From G032773895 sp965248935 (lineage in GTDB: Bacteria; Pseudomonadota; Gammaproteobacteria; Pseudomonadales; Cellvibrionaceae): DNA of 64,000 nucleotides. The position numbers and the translations under genes are program-made. Each line of letters starts with the position of its first letter. Position 1 is the first letter of the stretch. Location: the NCBI GenBank assembly GCA_965248935.1, contig OZ252214.1, forward strand, positions 1,612,001 through 1,676,000. The letters run 5' to 3'. This document shows positions 8,504 to 16,992 of this stretch, one piece after another. Under the pieces are notes generated by a model. The model was not told where the DNA came from, searched no databases, and saw nothing but the letters and a program-made list of their open reading frames with translations.

Positions 8504-8633
8504 CAAATCCATTGATAATAACATTTAACCCCACTTAATCTAAAATACACGCCCAGTGCAAAAACACTGGGCGTGTTCTTCTCTACTCTTTAAGCGTCAC
8601 CACAATACACCCTTCCATCACCCGGACAGTAAC
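8504..8633. repeat. Direct repeat copy A (symE 3' end plus terminator)
   Basis: About 130 bases (ATCCATTGATAATAACATTT through GGACAGTAAC) recur with a few changes at 11457-11585 in the same orientation. The unit contains the shared bidirectional terminator and the last codons of symE. The second copy ends abruptly at GTAAC, where a transposon end begins. Confidence 0.9.
8547..8576. terminator. Bidirectional terminator between convergent genes
   Basis: ACACGCCCAGTG, loop CAAAAA, CACTGGGCGTGT: twelve-base arms, with an A-rich left side and a T-rich right side. It lies between the 3' ends of the 8108-8494 gene (+) and symE (-). Confidence 0.85.
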
Positions 8634-8807
8634 GGGTGTATTAATCGTAAAGCCCGCCTCAATTAACCAGTGACCTTTTAAGTGAATCTCGCCAATGGGC
8701 GTGCGTGCCTTATTGTTCTGAAGCTGGTAAGAGTGGTAGGTCTCCCGAACCTTCAACGCATGTTGCTTGTGGTGTTTGTATTGCGTACAGGAGGAAGACG
8801 CCATCAC
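8583..8807 (-). CDS. SymE-family toxin
   Basis: 74 residues whose C-terminal half matches the SymE toxin domain: IHLKGHWLIEAGFTINTPV followed by VTVRVMEGCIVVTL, an AbrB-like fold. E. coli SymE is an SOS-induced toxin that promotes RNA decay and nucleoid condensation, repressed by antisense RNA SymR. No LexA box or antisense promoter was recognised here. The start overlaps the stop of the upstream 101-residue gene by ATGA, so in this lineage it is the second gene of an operon, unlike E. coli. A truncated 3' copy exists at 11535-11585. Confidence 0.82.
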   Translation of the reverse strand: MMASSSCTQYKHHKQHALKVRETYHSYQLQNNKARTPIGEIHLKGHWLIEAGFTINTPVTVRVMEGCIVVTLKE

Positions 8808-9109
8808 TGCGGCCTCCCGTGCTTCAAAAAATCCTCTTGGCCCAGCGTATCCAAGCAGGCCCCCAGCTTAGGTTTTTGTACCCGAAGGTGATGGATAAAC
8901 CCCTGCCAGTGGTCATTTAGCGGGGTAGGGCTTCTTGAACTTGAGCCGGCCCTTTCCTGCTGCATCGCGTCCAGCGCTTCAAATACCAAGTAATTGACCA
9001 ACATAAGATGCTGCCAGGGGGCTTCATCGGAAGGGGGTCTATCAGCCGTGGCTGGGTTAGGGGTGGATGTTGTTGCACGCCGGATTGGCGTAGAATCGCG
9101 CTTAGTCAT
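8804..9109 (-). CDS. Hypothetical protein, operon partner of SymE
   Basis: 101 residues. The N-terminal 35 are Pro/Thr/Ser-rich and probably disordered; the rest is predicted helical (WQHLMLVNYLVFEALDAMQQ). No known domain recognised. It overlaps symE by four bases and is 74 bases downstream of the XRE regulator, suggesting a regulator-unknown-SymE unit. Genes in this position are often modulators of the toxin, but nothing in the sequence proves it. Confidence 0.6.
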   Translation of the reverse strand: MTKRDSTPIRRATTSTPNPATADRPPSDEAPWQHLMLVNYLVFEALDAMQQERAGSSSRSPTPLNDHWQGFIHHLRVQKPKLGACLDTLGQEDFLKHGRPQ

Positions 9110-9183
9110 AATAACCTCTCAGTTAGGTTGTTGTGATTAGCTGGCCTTGGGTGTTGTCGCACCCTTGGTCAGCGCCTTTTAAA

Positions 9184-9576
9184 TCATGCCGATTGTTGTC
9201 TAATCATTGCGTCTAACATCTCGGTAATAAACTTCTGCTTACTTCTTGGCATTAACCCAATCTGTTCAATTTGCAATTGCAGTTTTGAGACTGGCCCCCG
9301 TTTATTTTTAGTGGAGGCGGCTGCTTCTCCGATTAGCTCCTCAACGGGAATAGTCAATGTCTTAGCCAGCACAGCCAAAGTCGCAACGGCTATACGCAGT
9401 ACACCGCCTTCGTAGTGGGCCATGGTCTGTTGAGAAATTCCCAGCACCTCGGCGAGCTGTACCTGTGTTAAGCCTTGGGCCTTACGCGCTTCGGAAATAC
9501 GCTTTCCCAGAGCCTTATAAAATGTCTTATCTTGAGGCGTCATTTTGATTGTCCATTCCTGATTTAACGCCATCAT
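9184..9576 (-). CDS. XRE-family transcriptional regulator
   Basis: 130 residues with a clear helix-turn-helix: KALGKRISEARKAQGLTQVQ, LAEVLGISQQTMAHYEGG, then VATLAVLAKTLTIPVEELIG. The C-terminal third (SKLQLQIEQIGLMPRSKQKF) is a short oligomerisation tail. A start at the internal ATG at 9543 (MTPQDKT) is also possible. It is upstream of the symE operon on the same strand and the likely controller. Direct repeats just upstream (9597-9678) may include its binding sites. Confidence 0.85.
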   Translation of the reverse strand: MMALNQEWTIKMTPQDKTFYKALGKRISEARKAQGLTQVQLAEVLGISQQTMAHYEGGVLRIAVATLAVLAKTLTIPVEELIGEAAASTKNKRGPVSKLQLQIEQIGLMPRSKQKFITEMLDAMIRQQSA

Positions 9577-9596
9577 CTTACCCTCGGGTTTTGTAC

Positions 9597-9678
9597 GAAA
9601 CTAACGAGACAGCCGAAACTAACGAGACAGCCATGTTAAGAGCCGCGAAACTAACGAGACAGCCATGTTAAGAGCCGC
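9597..9678. repeat. Short tandem repeats upstream of the XRE gene
   Basis: The 18-mer GAAACTAACGAGACAGCC occurs at 9597-9614, 9615-9632 and 9647-9664. The second and third are each followed by ATGTTAAGAGCCGC, making two perfect 32-base units (9615-9646, 9647-9678) plus a partial. They lie between the regulator start and a truncated gene on the other strand. Confidence 0.9.
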
Positions 9679-9735
9679 CAAGCTCTTGCAGGTGAACAAC
9701 GTGAAGTTGGTATTCCCACGGTAGATGGAAAGAAA

Positions 9736-10092
9736 ATGCCACTTCTTTCTAAGAACCGAAAACAAATGATAAAAGCTCAGCTCAACCCAGAAGTTGTTGC
9801 TGACCTAGCTAAAGTTACAGGTGCAGATTTCTACATGGTGATTTACTCAGAATGGGCAGTGGCAACAGGTAGGTTTGTCCCAACCAGTAAATCGCTTGCT
9901 AAAAATGTTGTAAGTATCTATGACTCAAAAGGCACCCAGGTATACAAAGGTAGAAGTGACCAACAAGGCAACCGAAAACTAGGGGCATTTGGTAGCGTAG
10001 TTGTAAATGAAGGTACTATTGACCAGTGGGTTGTAGCCTATCAAAAAGGAATTGACGCTTTATTTAATGTAAAAAGAAAGAAAAAGAAATAG
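9736..10092 (+). pseudogene. 5'-truncated gene, unknown product
   Basis: The frame is open from about 9655 and reads coherently before the first ATG (GEQREVGIPTVDGKKMPLL), so the ATG at 9736 is probably internal and the true 5' end has been cut off at the 32-base repeats. The remaining 118 or more residues (VVADLAKVTGADFYMVIYSE, VVSIYDSKGTQVYKGR) look like the C-terminal part of an exported or lipoprotein family that I cannot name. It ends with a lysine-rich tail and is followed by a good terminator. Confidence 0.55.
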
Positions 10093-10118
10093 CTCACCGA
10101 AATAACATTTTTAAAACG

Positions 10119-10145
10119 AGCCCGGTTTAACCGGGCTTTTTTATT
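10119..10145 (+). terminator. Rho-independent terminator
   Basis: AGCCCGG, loop TTTAA, CCGGGCT, then TTTTTT. It lies 27 bases after the truncated gene. Confidence 0.9.
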
Positions 10146-10310
10146 TTACCTTATCAGCGCCAAAAACAACTAAAATTATGGACGTAAATACTGCGGTTCA
10201 AAAAATATTAAAAGCAGTCAAGAAAACAAAAAATTACTGGGAGGTCAAGAACGGCTAGAGTATTGAACTGCCCTTCCCTGGAAAGCTTAAACCATTAAAA
10301 ATCAAACAGG

Positions 10311-10886
10311 CTATCTCATTGGGTTGGTAACATAACTACCAAGGTGAACATCCAACTCTTCATCACGAAAAACAAAGAAAATGGTGGAACCATAGTAACT
10401 TATAAACCCGGGAATAAAGCCACTGTGCTTTTTCCCATGCCTCGCAAACTCTGGCCTTTGACGCAGCTCATCAAAATCTATGGTTTTAGTTATTACTTTC
10501 CCTTCAATAGGCTGCCACTCGCATCCGCTTTTTCTGGTGTATATTCCGGGGTACTGCTTACTATAAGACCTACTCGCCTCAACAACTCGCTTACAATTCT
10601 TTAACTTCGCCAACTTCCATACAACATCCTGTTTACCACTAGGAAAACCTCCCGGACTAAACCGAAAACCACTAGGGCCAGAAAGATCCCCCCTTATCCC
10701 TGGAATACCAGGATATAAAGGAAATGGCTTACCCGTTTGCTCTACATAGTCATTGGAGGCAACCTTTAACCGCAATACTCCATAGCTTCCGTAATTTGCC
10801 GCGTGAAGCTGAAGTGGTAAAGATTTATTTTCGCAAGACAAAAATAGCGGTAATAAAAAAAACAAACTAACACTTCGCCACTTCAT
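10311..10886 (-). CDS. Lipoprotein, candidate immunity protein
   Basis: 191 residues from the ATG at 10886, which has GGAGAG upstream. The N-terminus MKWRSVSLFFLLPLFLSC is a lipoprotein signal with Cys at 18, so the mature protein is anchored in the periplasm. The soluble part has four further Cys, and Gly/Pro-rich stretches (FPLYPGIPGIRGDLSGPSG). Family not recognised. It follows, with about 30 bases between, the effector-like fragment at 10919-11503, so an effector plus lipoprotein-immunity arrangement is likely but unproven. Confidence 0.65.
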   Translation of the reverse strand: MKWRSVSLFFLLPLFLSCENKSLPLQLHAANYGSYGVLRLKVASNDYVEQTGKPFPLYPGIPGIRGDLSGPSGFRFSPGGFPSGKQDVVWKLAKLKNCKRVVEASRSYSKQYPGIYTRKSGCEWQPIEGKVITKTIDFDELRQRPEFARHGKKHSGFIPGFISYYGSTIFFVFRDEELDVHLGSYVTNPMR

Positions 10887-10918
10887 GTTTAACTCTCCAA
10901 TTATTCCATACACCTCAA

Positions 10919-11503
10919 TTAAGGGCTTGGGCTTGGAAACATAGTACCGTAATCATATCCATTTCTACCCCGATTATTATCATCGAGAATCCACTCAGAA
11001 ACCTCACCATGATTAATCTCAATATCCAAACCATAATTATCCAACAACCATTGCTGATAAGTCTGCTGGCCGTTAGCTGTTGCAGCAGTATGAATCATTC
11101 CGCGTAATGTTGTTTTCCCTTCCCCATCAGTTCCATCTTCCATACCAGTTGTACGACAACCAACAGGGCGGGGGTTACGGCGACGACAGCTTACCACAGG
11201 CACTCTAAGAACCTCATCAAAAAACGCTTCAGCTGCGCGTAAATCAACACTAGTATTCTCTCGCATATCAACTTCGCTACCATCCAAGTAGCGGTACCAG
11301 CGGTCGTGCCCTGATTGCACAAGCCCCCTTCTACTATCATGAACGATTGGATTGGTCACCACATCCCAGCCCCGCCTACGTATAGCATTGCTATCCATAT
11401 CCACACCAGCCAACCTCGCTTGCTGAACCATCCACATAAATGTGCAAAATAGGGGGCAAATCCATTGATAATAACATTTAACCTCGCTTAACCTAAAATA
11501 CAC
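10919..11503 (-). pseudogene. Truncated effector-like gene fused behind the symE repeat
   Basis: The frame has 194 codons, but its first 15 come from direct repeat copy B (reading through the symE terminator), so the native 5' end is missing. The authentic part starts around MWMVQQARLAGVDMDSNAIR and ends YDYGTMFPSPSP. It has no signal peptide; paired Cys/Arg segments (VVSCRRRNPRPVGCRTT) and DGSEVDMRENTSVDLRAAE stand out. I cannot assign a family. Being a C-terminal piece directly upstream of a lipoprotein gene, it could be the toxic domain of a polymorphic or type VI effector. Confidence 0.5.
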
Positions 11504-11585
11504 GCCCAGTGCAAAATACTGGGCGTTTTATTTTCTACTCTTTAGGCATCACCACAATACACCCTTCCATCACCCGGACAGTAAC
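11457..11585. repeat. Direct repeat copy B (symE 3' end plus terminator)
   Basis: Second copy of the 8504-8633 unit, with the terminator hairpin slightly shortened. Homology stops at GTAAC (11581-11585), exactly where TGTAGAGCG of the presumed transposon end starts. Confidence 0.9.
11535..11585 (-). pseudogene. symE 3' fragment
   Basis: Encodes only VTVRVMEGCIVVMPKE and stop, matching the C-terminus of the SymE protein at 8583-8807. The rest of the gene is missing upstream, cut by the transposon end at 11586. Confidence 0.85.
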
Positions 11586-11760
11586 TGTAGAGCGCAAAAC
11601 TACCATCGTAGTTTTTCCCACATTACTGGTCGTAGAATAATGAAGTTTTACGGCCAATTTCCCACACTCTTATCGTAGACTTTTTCCCAATTATTATTTT
11701 CCCATCGTAGTCTTTACCAAAACCGATCCAAAAAATTCCCATCGTAAAATGGCACCCTGT
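11586..11760. repeat. Transposon end with repeated TCGTAG boxes
   Basis: Boxes of the form ATCGTAG(N)CTTT(T)CCCA occur at 11605-11620, 11672-11689 and 11704-11719, with shorter forms (GGTCGTAGAATA at 11628, ATCGTAAAAT at 11741). Several spaced copies of a transposase-binding motif next to a TG terminus (11586) are the hallmark of Tn7/Tn5053/Mu-like ends. The nearby truncated ATPase gene supports this. The opposite end was not found. Confidence 0.6.
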
Positions 11761-11869
11761 TTTTTAGATAATCGTGTTTACGATAAATTTGGCTGGCGGC
11801 CATAACACCCCACCTATAAAAAGTACGATGCTATTGGCAATCTAAAAATGATTAAAAATAAGGGTTGGA

Positions 11870-12253
11870 TTAAGCGGTTTGTGCTTTGATCAGCTCTTCG
11901 TGAGAACGCCAATGGGGTTGAACTAAAATACCGTTCACATGGCTGAGGGTGACGATCTTTTTTGTTTCTCTACAGGCTTCAATCAAACTGCCATAACAGA
12001 GATTTCGGCACAACCGTACATTCCCTTGGGCTGATCGTAAGATAAGTTCGATAGCGCCTGGGTCAAACGTATTAATGCCGAGCCTAACCGCCTCTAATTC
12101 TTTGATGATATAACGTTCCAGATCATCGTCATTAAGTGAGTCTATTGTTGCTGAAGAGGTGATTCGACTCTTGATATCTTTGTTGACATTCAAGGTTAAA
12201 TAATACAACAAATCCCGCTGGCCAAATAAAGAGTAGACTCTGTTTTGAAACAC
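11870..12253 (-). pseudogene. C-terminal part of an AAA ATPase of transposition (ExeA/TniB-like)
   Basis: 127 residues that match only the C-terminal lid region of ExeA/TniB/MuB-type ATPases: DDLERYIIKELEAVRLGINT, IELILRSAQGNVRLCRNLCY and SHVNGILVQPHW. Walker A and B motifs are absent, so the gene has lost its 5' part. Such ATPases select the target for DDE transposases in Tn5053/Tn7/Mu-like elements. The gene ends about 110 bases from the TCGTAG boxes, as expected if both are leftovers of one transposon. Confidence 0.6.
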
Positions 12254-12374
12254 GCTGCAAATACACCCCCTATACGCTTGTCGTACTTAGATATATGTGA
12301 CACCGCTATTATCGTATCCCGACGAAAAAGCTCTGCTTTGTTTATTATACAAAACGTTTATTAAGCAAGAATCC

Positions 12375-13346
12375 CTATATTTCCTTTAATAAAAAACCAG
12401 ATATGTGATCAAATATTTTTTCTCGGTATTCATCTGATTCATTCACTAGATGATGCAGCGCACCTGGAATAACTATTCGGTTGCAACAAGTAAATTTAGT
12501 TTGAATTCGCCGCCAATTCCATTCACTATCAACCGTTGAGTCACCCTCCCCTTGAATAACTAAGGTTGGTATATTTGTTTTATCAAATTGATCGAAGTTT
12601 TTAACCCAACGCCTTAAAGAACCAACCCATTCCACAGAAATGATTCTGGACTGTAATGGGTCTTGGTTTTTTAAAAAATACTGGAAAGCTTGGTCATGAG
12701 AATTATTATTAAATTCCCTAGCCACAGAATTTAAAAATTTGGAGAGGAGACAATAAGCCAACTGAATTTTCCACCAACCCTTTGCCCGAACTAAAGGCGC
12801 AAGCATAATAATCCGCTCAACTTTTGGAACTGGCTCGCCCTCAAACCCTTGCAAAAGATAGGACATCATTGCCGCACTTCCGTTACTTTGAGCAACACAA
12901 TAGAGTGGCCGATTTATTTTTGCTTTAACCGCCGTCAGCAGGGATTTAAAAACAACACCATAGTCGTCATAGGAATGAATAGAAACTCCGTCTCCTTCAC
13001 TCAACCCATGCCCTGGCATATCTAAACCTATTACATCAAACCCCGCATCCAACAAAGAGCGAACCAACTTTAGGTATAACCCCATGTGGTCAAATAGTCC
13101 GTGAACCACCAAAATCGTTGCGCTGGCATTCACTCGTTCCCATCGGTGTATCAGCATATTGCCAATCTCAGTAGCCAAATAACCTGCGCAATACTTATAT
13201 TCGGGTAAGTCCATAAGCTGGTCAAACCCGTACATCGATAAATAGGCATTTAACGCGCTCGAAGGCGCTCCAGCAACCAAAGGCTCTTTCCAACTTCTGT
13301 CCAAAAGCTGTTGTTTTAACTCCTCTAATTGCTCACGAACCAACAC
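12375..13346 (-). CDS. Alpha/beta hydrolase (serine aminopeptidase S33 / lysophospholipase-like)
   Basis: 323 residues. ILVVHGLFDHMGLYLKLV is the oxyanion-hole region of monoacylglycerol lipase/PldB-type hydrolases, AQSNGSAAMMSYL holds the nucleophile elbow Ser, GEGDSTVDSEWN the acid Asp and ALHHLVNE the catalytic His. No signal peptide, so cytoplasmic or membrane-associated. The substrate is unknown; a lipid or ester is likely. A GTG start at 13346 is used because no ATG is available near the conserved N-terminus. Single gene downstream of pgk, separated by the pgk terminator. Confidence 0.85.
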   Translation of the reverse strand: MLVREQLEELKQQLLDRSWKEPLVAGAPSSALNAYLSMYGFDQLMDLPEYKYCAGYLATEIGNMLIHRWERVNASATILVVHGLFDHMGLYLKLVRSLLDAGFDVIGLDMPGHGLSEGDGVSIHSYDDYGVVFKSLLTAVKAKINRPLYCVAQSNGSAAMMSYLLQGFEGEPVPKVERIIMLAPLVRAKGWWKIQLAYCLLSKFLNSVAREFNNNSHDQAFQYFLKNQDPLQSRIISVEWVGSLRRWVKNFDQFDKTNIPTLVIQGEGDSTVDSEWNWRRIQTKFTCCNRIVIPGALHHLVNESDEYREKIFDHISGFLLKEI

Positions 13347-13408
13347 GCAATAACCTCTATTTTTGTACCTGTTCTTTTAGGGCCTGTTGACACTAAACAG
13401 TGGGGATA

Positions 13409-13436
13409 AAAAAGCCGCAACCTAAGACTGCGGCCA
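13409..13436 (-). terminator. Rho-independent terminator of pgk
   Basis: On the minus strand GCCGCAGTC, loop TTAG, GTTGCGGC, then TTTTTT. About 80 bases after the pgk stop. Confidence 0.85.
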
Positions 13437-13512
13437 CTTTATTCAGGTAGAGAATTGAAAATATTCGCAATGTGAAGTTTCCGTCATCCTTAATGGAGCT
13501 ACGGTCTGTAAA

Positions 13513-14688
13513 TTAACCTTTGGCTTTTTCTTCCAAAATAGCGACTGCGGGTAATTTTTTCCCTTCAACATATTCAAGAAAAGCACCGCCACCTGTTGAA
13601 ATATACGAAATACCTTCCGCCAAATCAAATTTATCAATCGCGGCCAGTGTATCGCCTCCACCAGCAATCGAAAAACCATCACTTTCTGCAATCGCTCGCG
13701 CAATCGTTTCGGTTCCCTGAGAGAAAGCATCAAATTCAAATACGCCACACGGCCCATTCCAAATAATGGTTTTAGCGCCTTTCAGAATTTCTGCCACTTT
13801 TTCCGCTGTCTCAGGGCCATAATCAATAATTTCTTCATCGACTGCAATTTCATTGGTATTACGCACTTCAATTGCAGAATTATGGTTCCAGTCACTAAAG
13901 CTTTCTTTGGTAATGCGGACGTCCTTCGCAAAGACCACGTCCGTTTCAGAGCGCAAACGTTGGGCCTCTGGAATTAAATCTTTTTCATAAAGAGAGTTAC
14001 CGACCTCATTACCCTCAGAAGCAACAAACGTATTGGAGATACCACCACCGACAATCAATGTATCCACTATCTTAGAAAAAGCATCCAATACCGTTAATTT
14101 ACCCGATACTTTCGACCCACCCACAACGGCTACCATTGGACGAGCGGGATTGGCCAACGCTTTTTCTAGCGCAGCAAGTTCATTGGCTAAGAGAGGGCCA
14201 GCACAGGCGGTATCCGCAAATTTCGCTACTCCGTGGGTAGATGCCTGCGCACGGTGCGCTGTTCCGAACGCATCCATCACAAATACATCGCACAAAGATG
14301 CATACGCTTTTGCAAGCGTATCATCGTCTTTTTTCTCGCCTTTGTTAAAGCGTACATTTTCCAGCAGCACCACTTCTCCTGCGTTCATGGCAACGCCGTC
14401 TTCCCATTCGGCAACCACAGGTACATCGCTCCCAAGTAATTCGCTTATTCGCTTGGCAACAGGCGCCAACGAGAATTGCGCTTCAAATTCTCCCTCTGTT
14501 GGGCGGCCTAAGTGGGACATCAACATAACCTTCGCACCTTTCTCAACCGCAAGCTTAATCGTTGGAATGGAAGCCTGAATACGAATATCAGAAGTGATTT
14601 CGCCATCTTGAAAAGGTACGTTCAGGTCTTGACGAATAAGAACTCGTTTTCCCTGAAGTTCCAGATCTTTCATTAAAAGTACGGACAT
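13513..14688 (-). CDS. pgk: Phosphoglycerate kinase
   Basis: Cytoplasmic glycolytic/gluconeogenic enzyme that transfers phosphate between 1,3-bisphosphoglycerate and ADP. 391 residues, full length for bacterial monofunctional enzymes. Signatures: RVLIRQDLNVPFQDGEI at the N-terminus, LMSHLGRPTEG, VVGGSKVSGKL, NGPCGVFEFDAF and GGGDTLAAID near the C-terminus for nucleotide binding. The ATG has GGAGATAAAC upstream. It follows tkt on the same strand, a common gammaproteobacterial cluster (tkt, epd/gap, pgk, fba), although the intervening dehydrogenase gene is absent here. Confidence 0.97.
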   Translation of the reverse strand: MSVLLMKDLELQGKRVLIRQDLNVPFQDGEITSDIRIQASIPTIKLAVEKGAKVMLMSHLGRPTEGEFEAQFSLAPVAKRISELLGSDVPVVAEWEDGVAMNAGEVVLLENVRFNKGEKKDDDTLAKAYASLCDVFVMDAFGTAHRAQASTHGVAKFADTACAGPLLANELAALEKALANPARPMVAVVGGSKVSGKLTVLDAFSKIVDTLIVGGGISNTFVASEGNEVGNSLYEKDLIPEAQRLRSETDVVFAKDVRITKESFSDWNHNSAIEVRNTNEIAVDEEIIDYGPETAEKVAEILKGAKTIIWNGPCGVFEFDAFSQGTETIARAIAESDGFSIAGGGDTLAAIDKFDLAEGISYISTGGGAFLEYVEGKKLPAVAILEEKAKG

Positions 14689-14898
14689 GTTTATCTCCTA
14701 AAATATGACTAAAATTGTGTTTCTGTTGGCACTATTCGTATTTTAAAAGACGAATATTTCTAAAAATTCACTCGCTTAAAAACGAGTATTTTAAAAAAGT
14801 GGCCATATGTCATTCTGAATACGGTTCTGATATAGAGTATCTAATTTGAATGTGACTTTTTAGGTAAGGCTTTTTATGCTGAAGGATAAAGCAAACAG

Positions 14899-14920
14899 CA
14901 AAAACCCGACGAGTGTCGGG
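14899..14920 (-). terminator. Rho-independent terminator of tkt
   Basis: On the minus strand CCCGAC, loop ACTC, GTCGGG, then TTTTT. It separates tkt from pgk, so pgk probably has its own promoter in 14700-14898. Confidence 0.88.
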
Positions 14921-14985
14921 CTCCATTCAAGATACGACTTAAATTCCCCGCCCAAACAATAGACGACCTTTTTAAACCTGTATTC

Positions 14986-16992
14986 TTAAACATCTTCAGT
15001 TAAGTCGTTTACTGTATTAACAACGTTATCAACAGTGAAACCAAAATGTTCCATCAACTCATTACCCGGCGCGGATTCTCCAAATGTTGTCATGCCAATA
15101 ATGCGGCCATCGATACCAACATATTTGTACCAAAAATCTGCGTGGAGTGCTTCCACGGCAATACGAGCAACCACAGATAGAGGAAGAACAGACTCTTTAT
15201 ACTCTGCATTCTGGCGATCAAACTCTTCGGTACACGGCATGGATACCACGCGCACTTTTTTGCCCGCCGCCGTCAATTGACTAGCCGCATCGACAATTAA
15301 ACCCACTTCGGAACCTGTCGCAATAAGGATTGCCTCTGGTTCACCCTCGCAATCTTTAAGTATGTAACCACCGCGAGCAATATTGGCTACCTGTCCAACA
15401 GAGCGCTCTTGAGGCGCCAACCCCTGGCGACTAAAGACAAGTGCAGATGGCCCATTACGGCGCTCAATAGCACACTTCCAGGCCATCGCCGATTCCGTTG
15501 CATCACATGGGCGCCATGTAGCCATATTTGGCGTAGAGCGCAATGCAGTAAGTTGCTCAACAGGTTGGTGAGTTGGGCCGTCTTCACCCAAACCGATGGA
15601 ATCATGGGTATACACAAAAATACTTTGAATGCCCATTAGCGCGGACATACGCACTGCATTGCGGGCGTATTCCATAAACATTAAGAAGGTAGCGCCATAG
15701 TTAACAAAACCACCATGCAGTGCAATGCCATTCATAATGGCACTCATGCCAAATTCGCGCACACCATAGTAGATGTAGTTACCCGATGCATCTTTTGCTT
15801 CAACGCCTTTACAACCAGACCATAACGTGAGATTCGAACCGGCCAAATCGGCTGAACCACCCAACAATTCTGGCAGCATTGGACCATAAGTATTCAATGA
15901 ATTTTGAGACGCTTTTCGGGAGGCAATTTTATCTCCCGCAGCTTGGCACTCAGCAATATACGCATCGGCTTTTTCTGCAAAATCGGAAGGTAAATCGCCT
16001 TTAATCACACGGCGTTCATATTCAGCCGCCAATTCTGGATGAGCTTGTCGATACAACTCAAACTGTGTGTTCCAACTCGCTTCAGCATCGGCACCACGCG
16101 CATTGGCATTCCAACCGTCGTATATATCTTCTGGAATATCAAATGCCGCGTGAGACCAACCCAAGGCTTCACGAGTCAGCACAATTTCCTCTTCACCAAG
16201 AGGCGCTCCGTGGCAATCCTCTTTACCTTGCTTGTTCGGTGAGCCAAAACCAATGGTTGTCTTACAGCAGATTAATGTGGGCTTACCCGTCTCGGCTTGC
16301 GCTTGCTGCACCGCTGCGGAAATAGCGTCAGAATTGTGCCCATCAACAGCGGGGATAACATGCCAACCGTATGCCCCAAAACGGGCCGGAGTATCATCGG
16401 TAAACCAACCTTCCACTTCCCCGTCAATGGAAATACCATTGTCATCATAGAAAGCGATTAGCTTGCCTAACCCCAAGGTTCCTGCGAGTGAACACACTTC
16501 ATGGGAAATACCTTCCATCAAGCACCCATCACCTAAGAACGTATAAGTGTGGTGATCCACAATATCGTGGCCATCGCGGTTAAATTGAGCGGCTAAGATT
16601 TTTTCTGCCAGCGCCATGCCCACCGCATTACTGACACCTTGCCCAAGCGGCCCGGTGGTGGTTTCTATACCCGGCGCGTAACCGTATTCAGGGTGACCAG
16701 GCGTTTTTGAATGCATTTGACGGAAGTTTTTAATCTCCTCAATAGGTAAGTCATAACCAGACAAATGCAGTAAAGAATAGATAAGCATTGAACCGTGGCC
16801 GTTGGACAGAACAAAACGGTCACGATTCGACCAATCCGGGTTGGCAGGATTGTGCCTTAGGTAGTCGTTCCATAGCACCTCGGCAATATCAGCCATACCC
16901 ATGGGAGCACCAGGGTGACCGCTTTTAGCTTGTTGGACGGCGTCCATACTAAGTGCGCGAATTGCGTTGGCGAGTTCTCTACGAGAGGGCAT
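14986..16992 (-). CDS. tkt: Transketolase
   Basis: Thiamine-diphosphate enzyme of the non-oxidative pentose phosphate pathway, moving two-carbon units between ketoses and aldoses. 668 residues, the usual length. Evidence: KSGHPGAPMGMADIAEVLW, the ThDP motif FLGDGCLMEGISHEV, catalytic region GLGEDGPTHQPVEQL, and the C-terminal LIATGSEVGLIVDAA domain. Start fixed by AGGAGTTATATCC before ATG. It is in the cytoplasm. Its own terminator follows. Confidence 0.97.
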   Translation of the reverse strand: MPSRRELANAIRALSMDAVQQAKSGHPGAPMGMADIAEVLWNDYLRHNPANPDWSNRDRFVLSNGHGSMLIYSLLHLSGYDLPIEEIKNFRQMHSKTPGHPEYGYAPGIETTTGPLGQGVSNAVGMALAEKILAAQFNRDGHDIVDHHTYTFLGDGCLMEGISHEVCSLAGTLGLGKLIAFYDDNGISIDGEVEGWFTDDTPARFGAYGWHVIPAVDGHNSDAISAAVQQAQAETGKPTLICCKTTIGFGSPNKQGKEDCHGAPLGEEEIVLTREALGWSHAAFDIPEDIYDGWNANARGADAEASWNTQFELYRQAHPELAAEYERRVIKGDLPSDFAEKADAYIAECQAAGDKIASRKASQNSLNTYGPMLPELLGGSADLAGSNLTLWSGCKGVEAKDASGNYIYYGVREFGMSAIMNGIALHGGFVNYGATFLMFMEYARNAVRMSALMGIQSIFVYTHDSIGLGEDGPTHQPVEQLTALRSTPNMATWRPCDATESAMAWKCAIERRNGPSALVFSRQGLAPQERSVGQVANIARGGYILKDCEGEPEAILIATGSEVGLIVDAASQLTAAGKKVRVVSMPCTEEFDRQNAEYKESVLPLSVVARIAVEALHADFWYKYVGIDGRIIGMTTFGESAPGNELMEHFGFTVDNVVNTVNDLTEDV

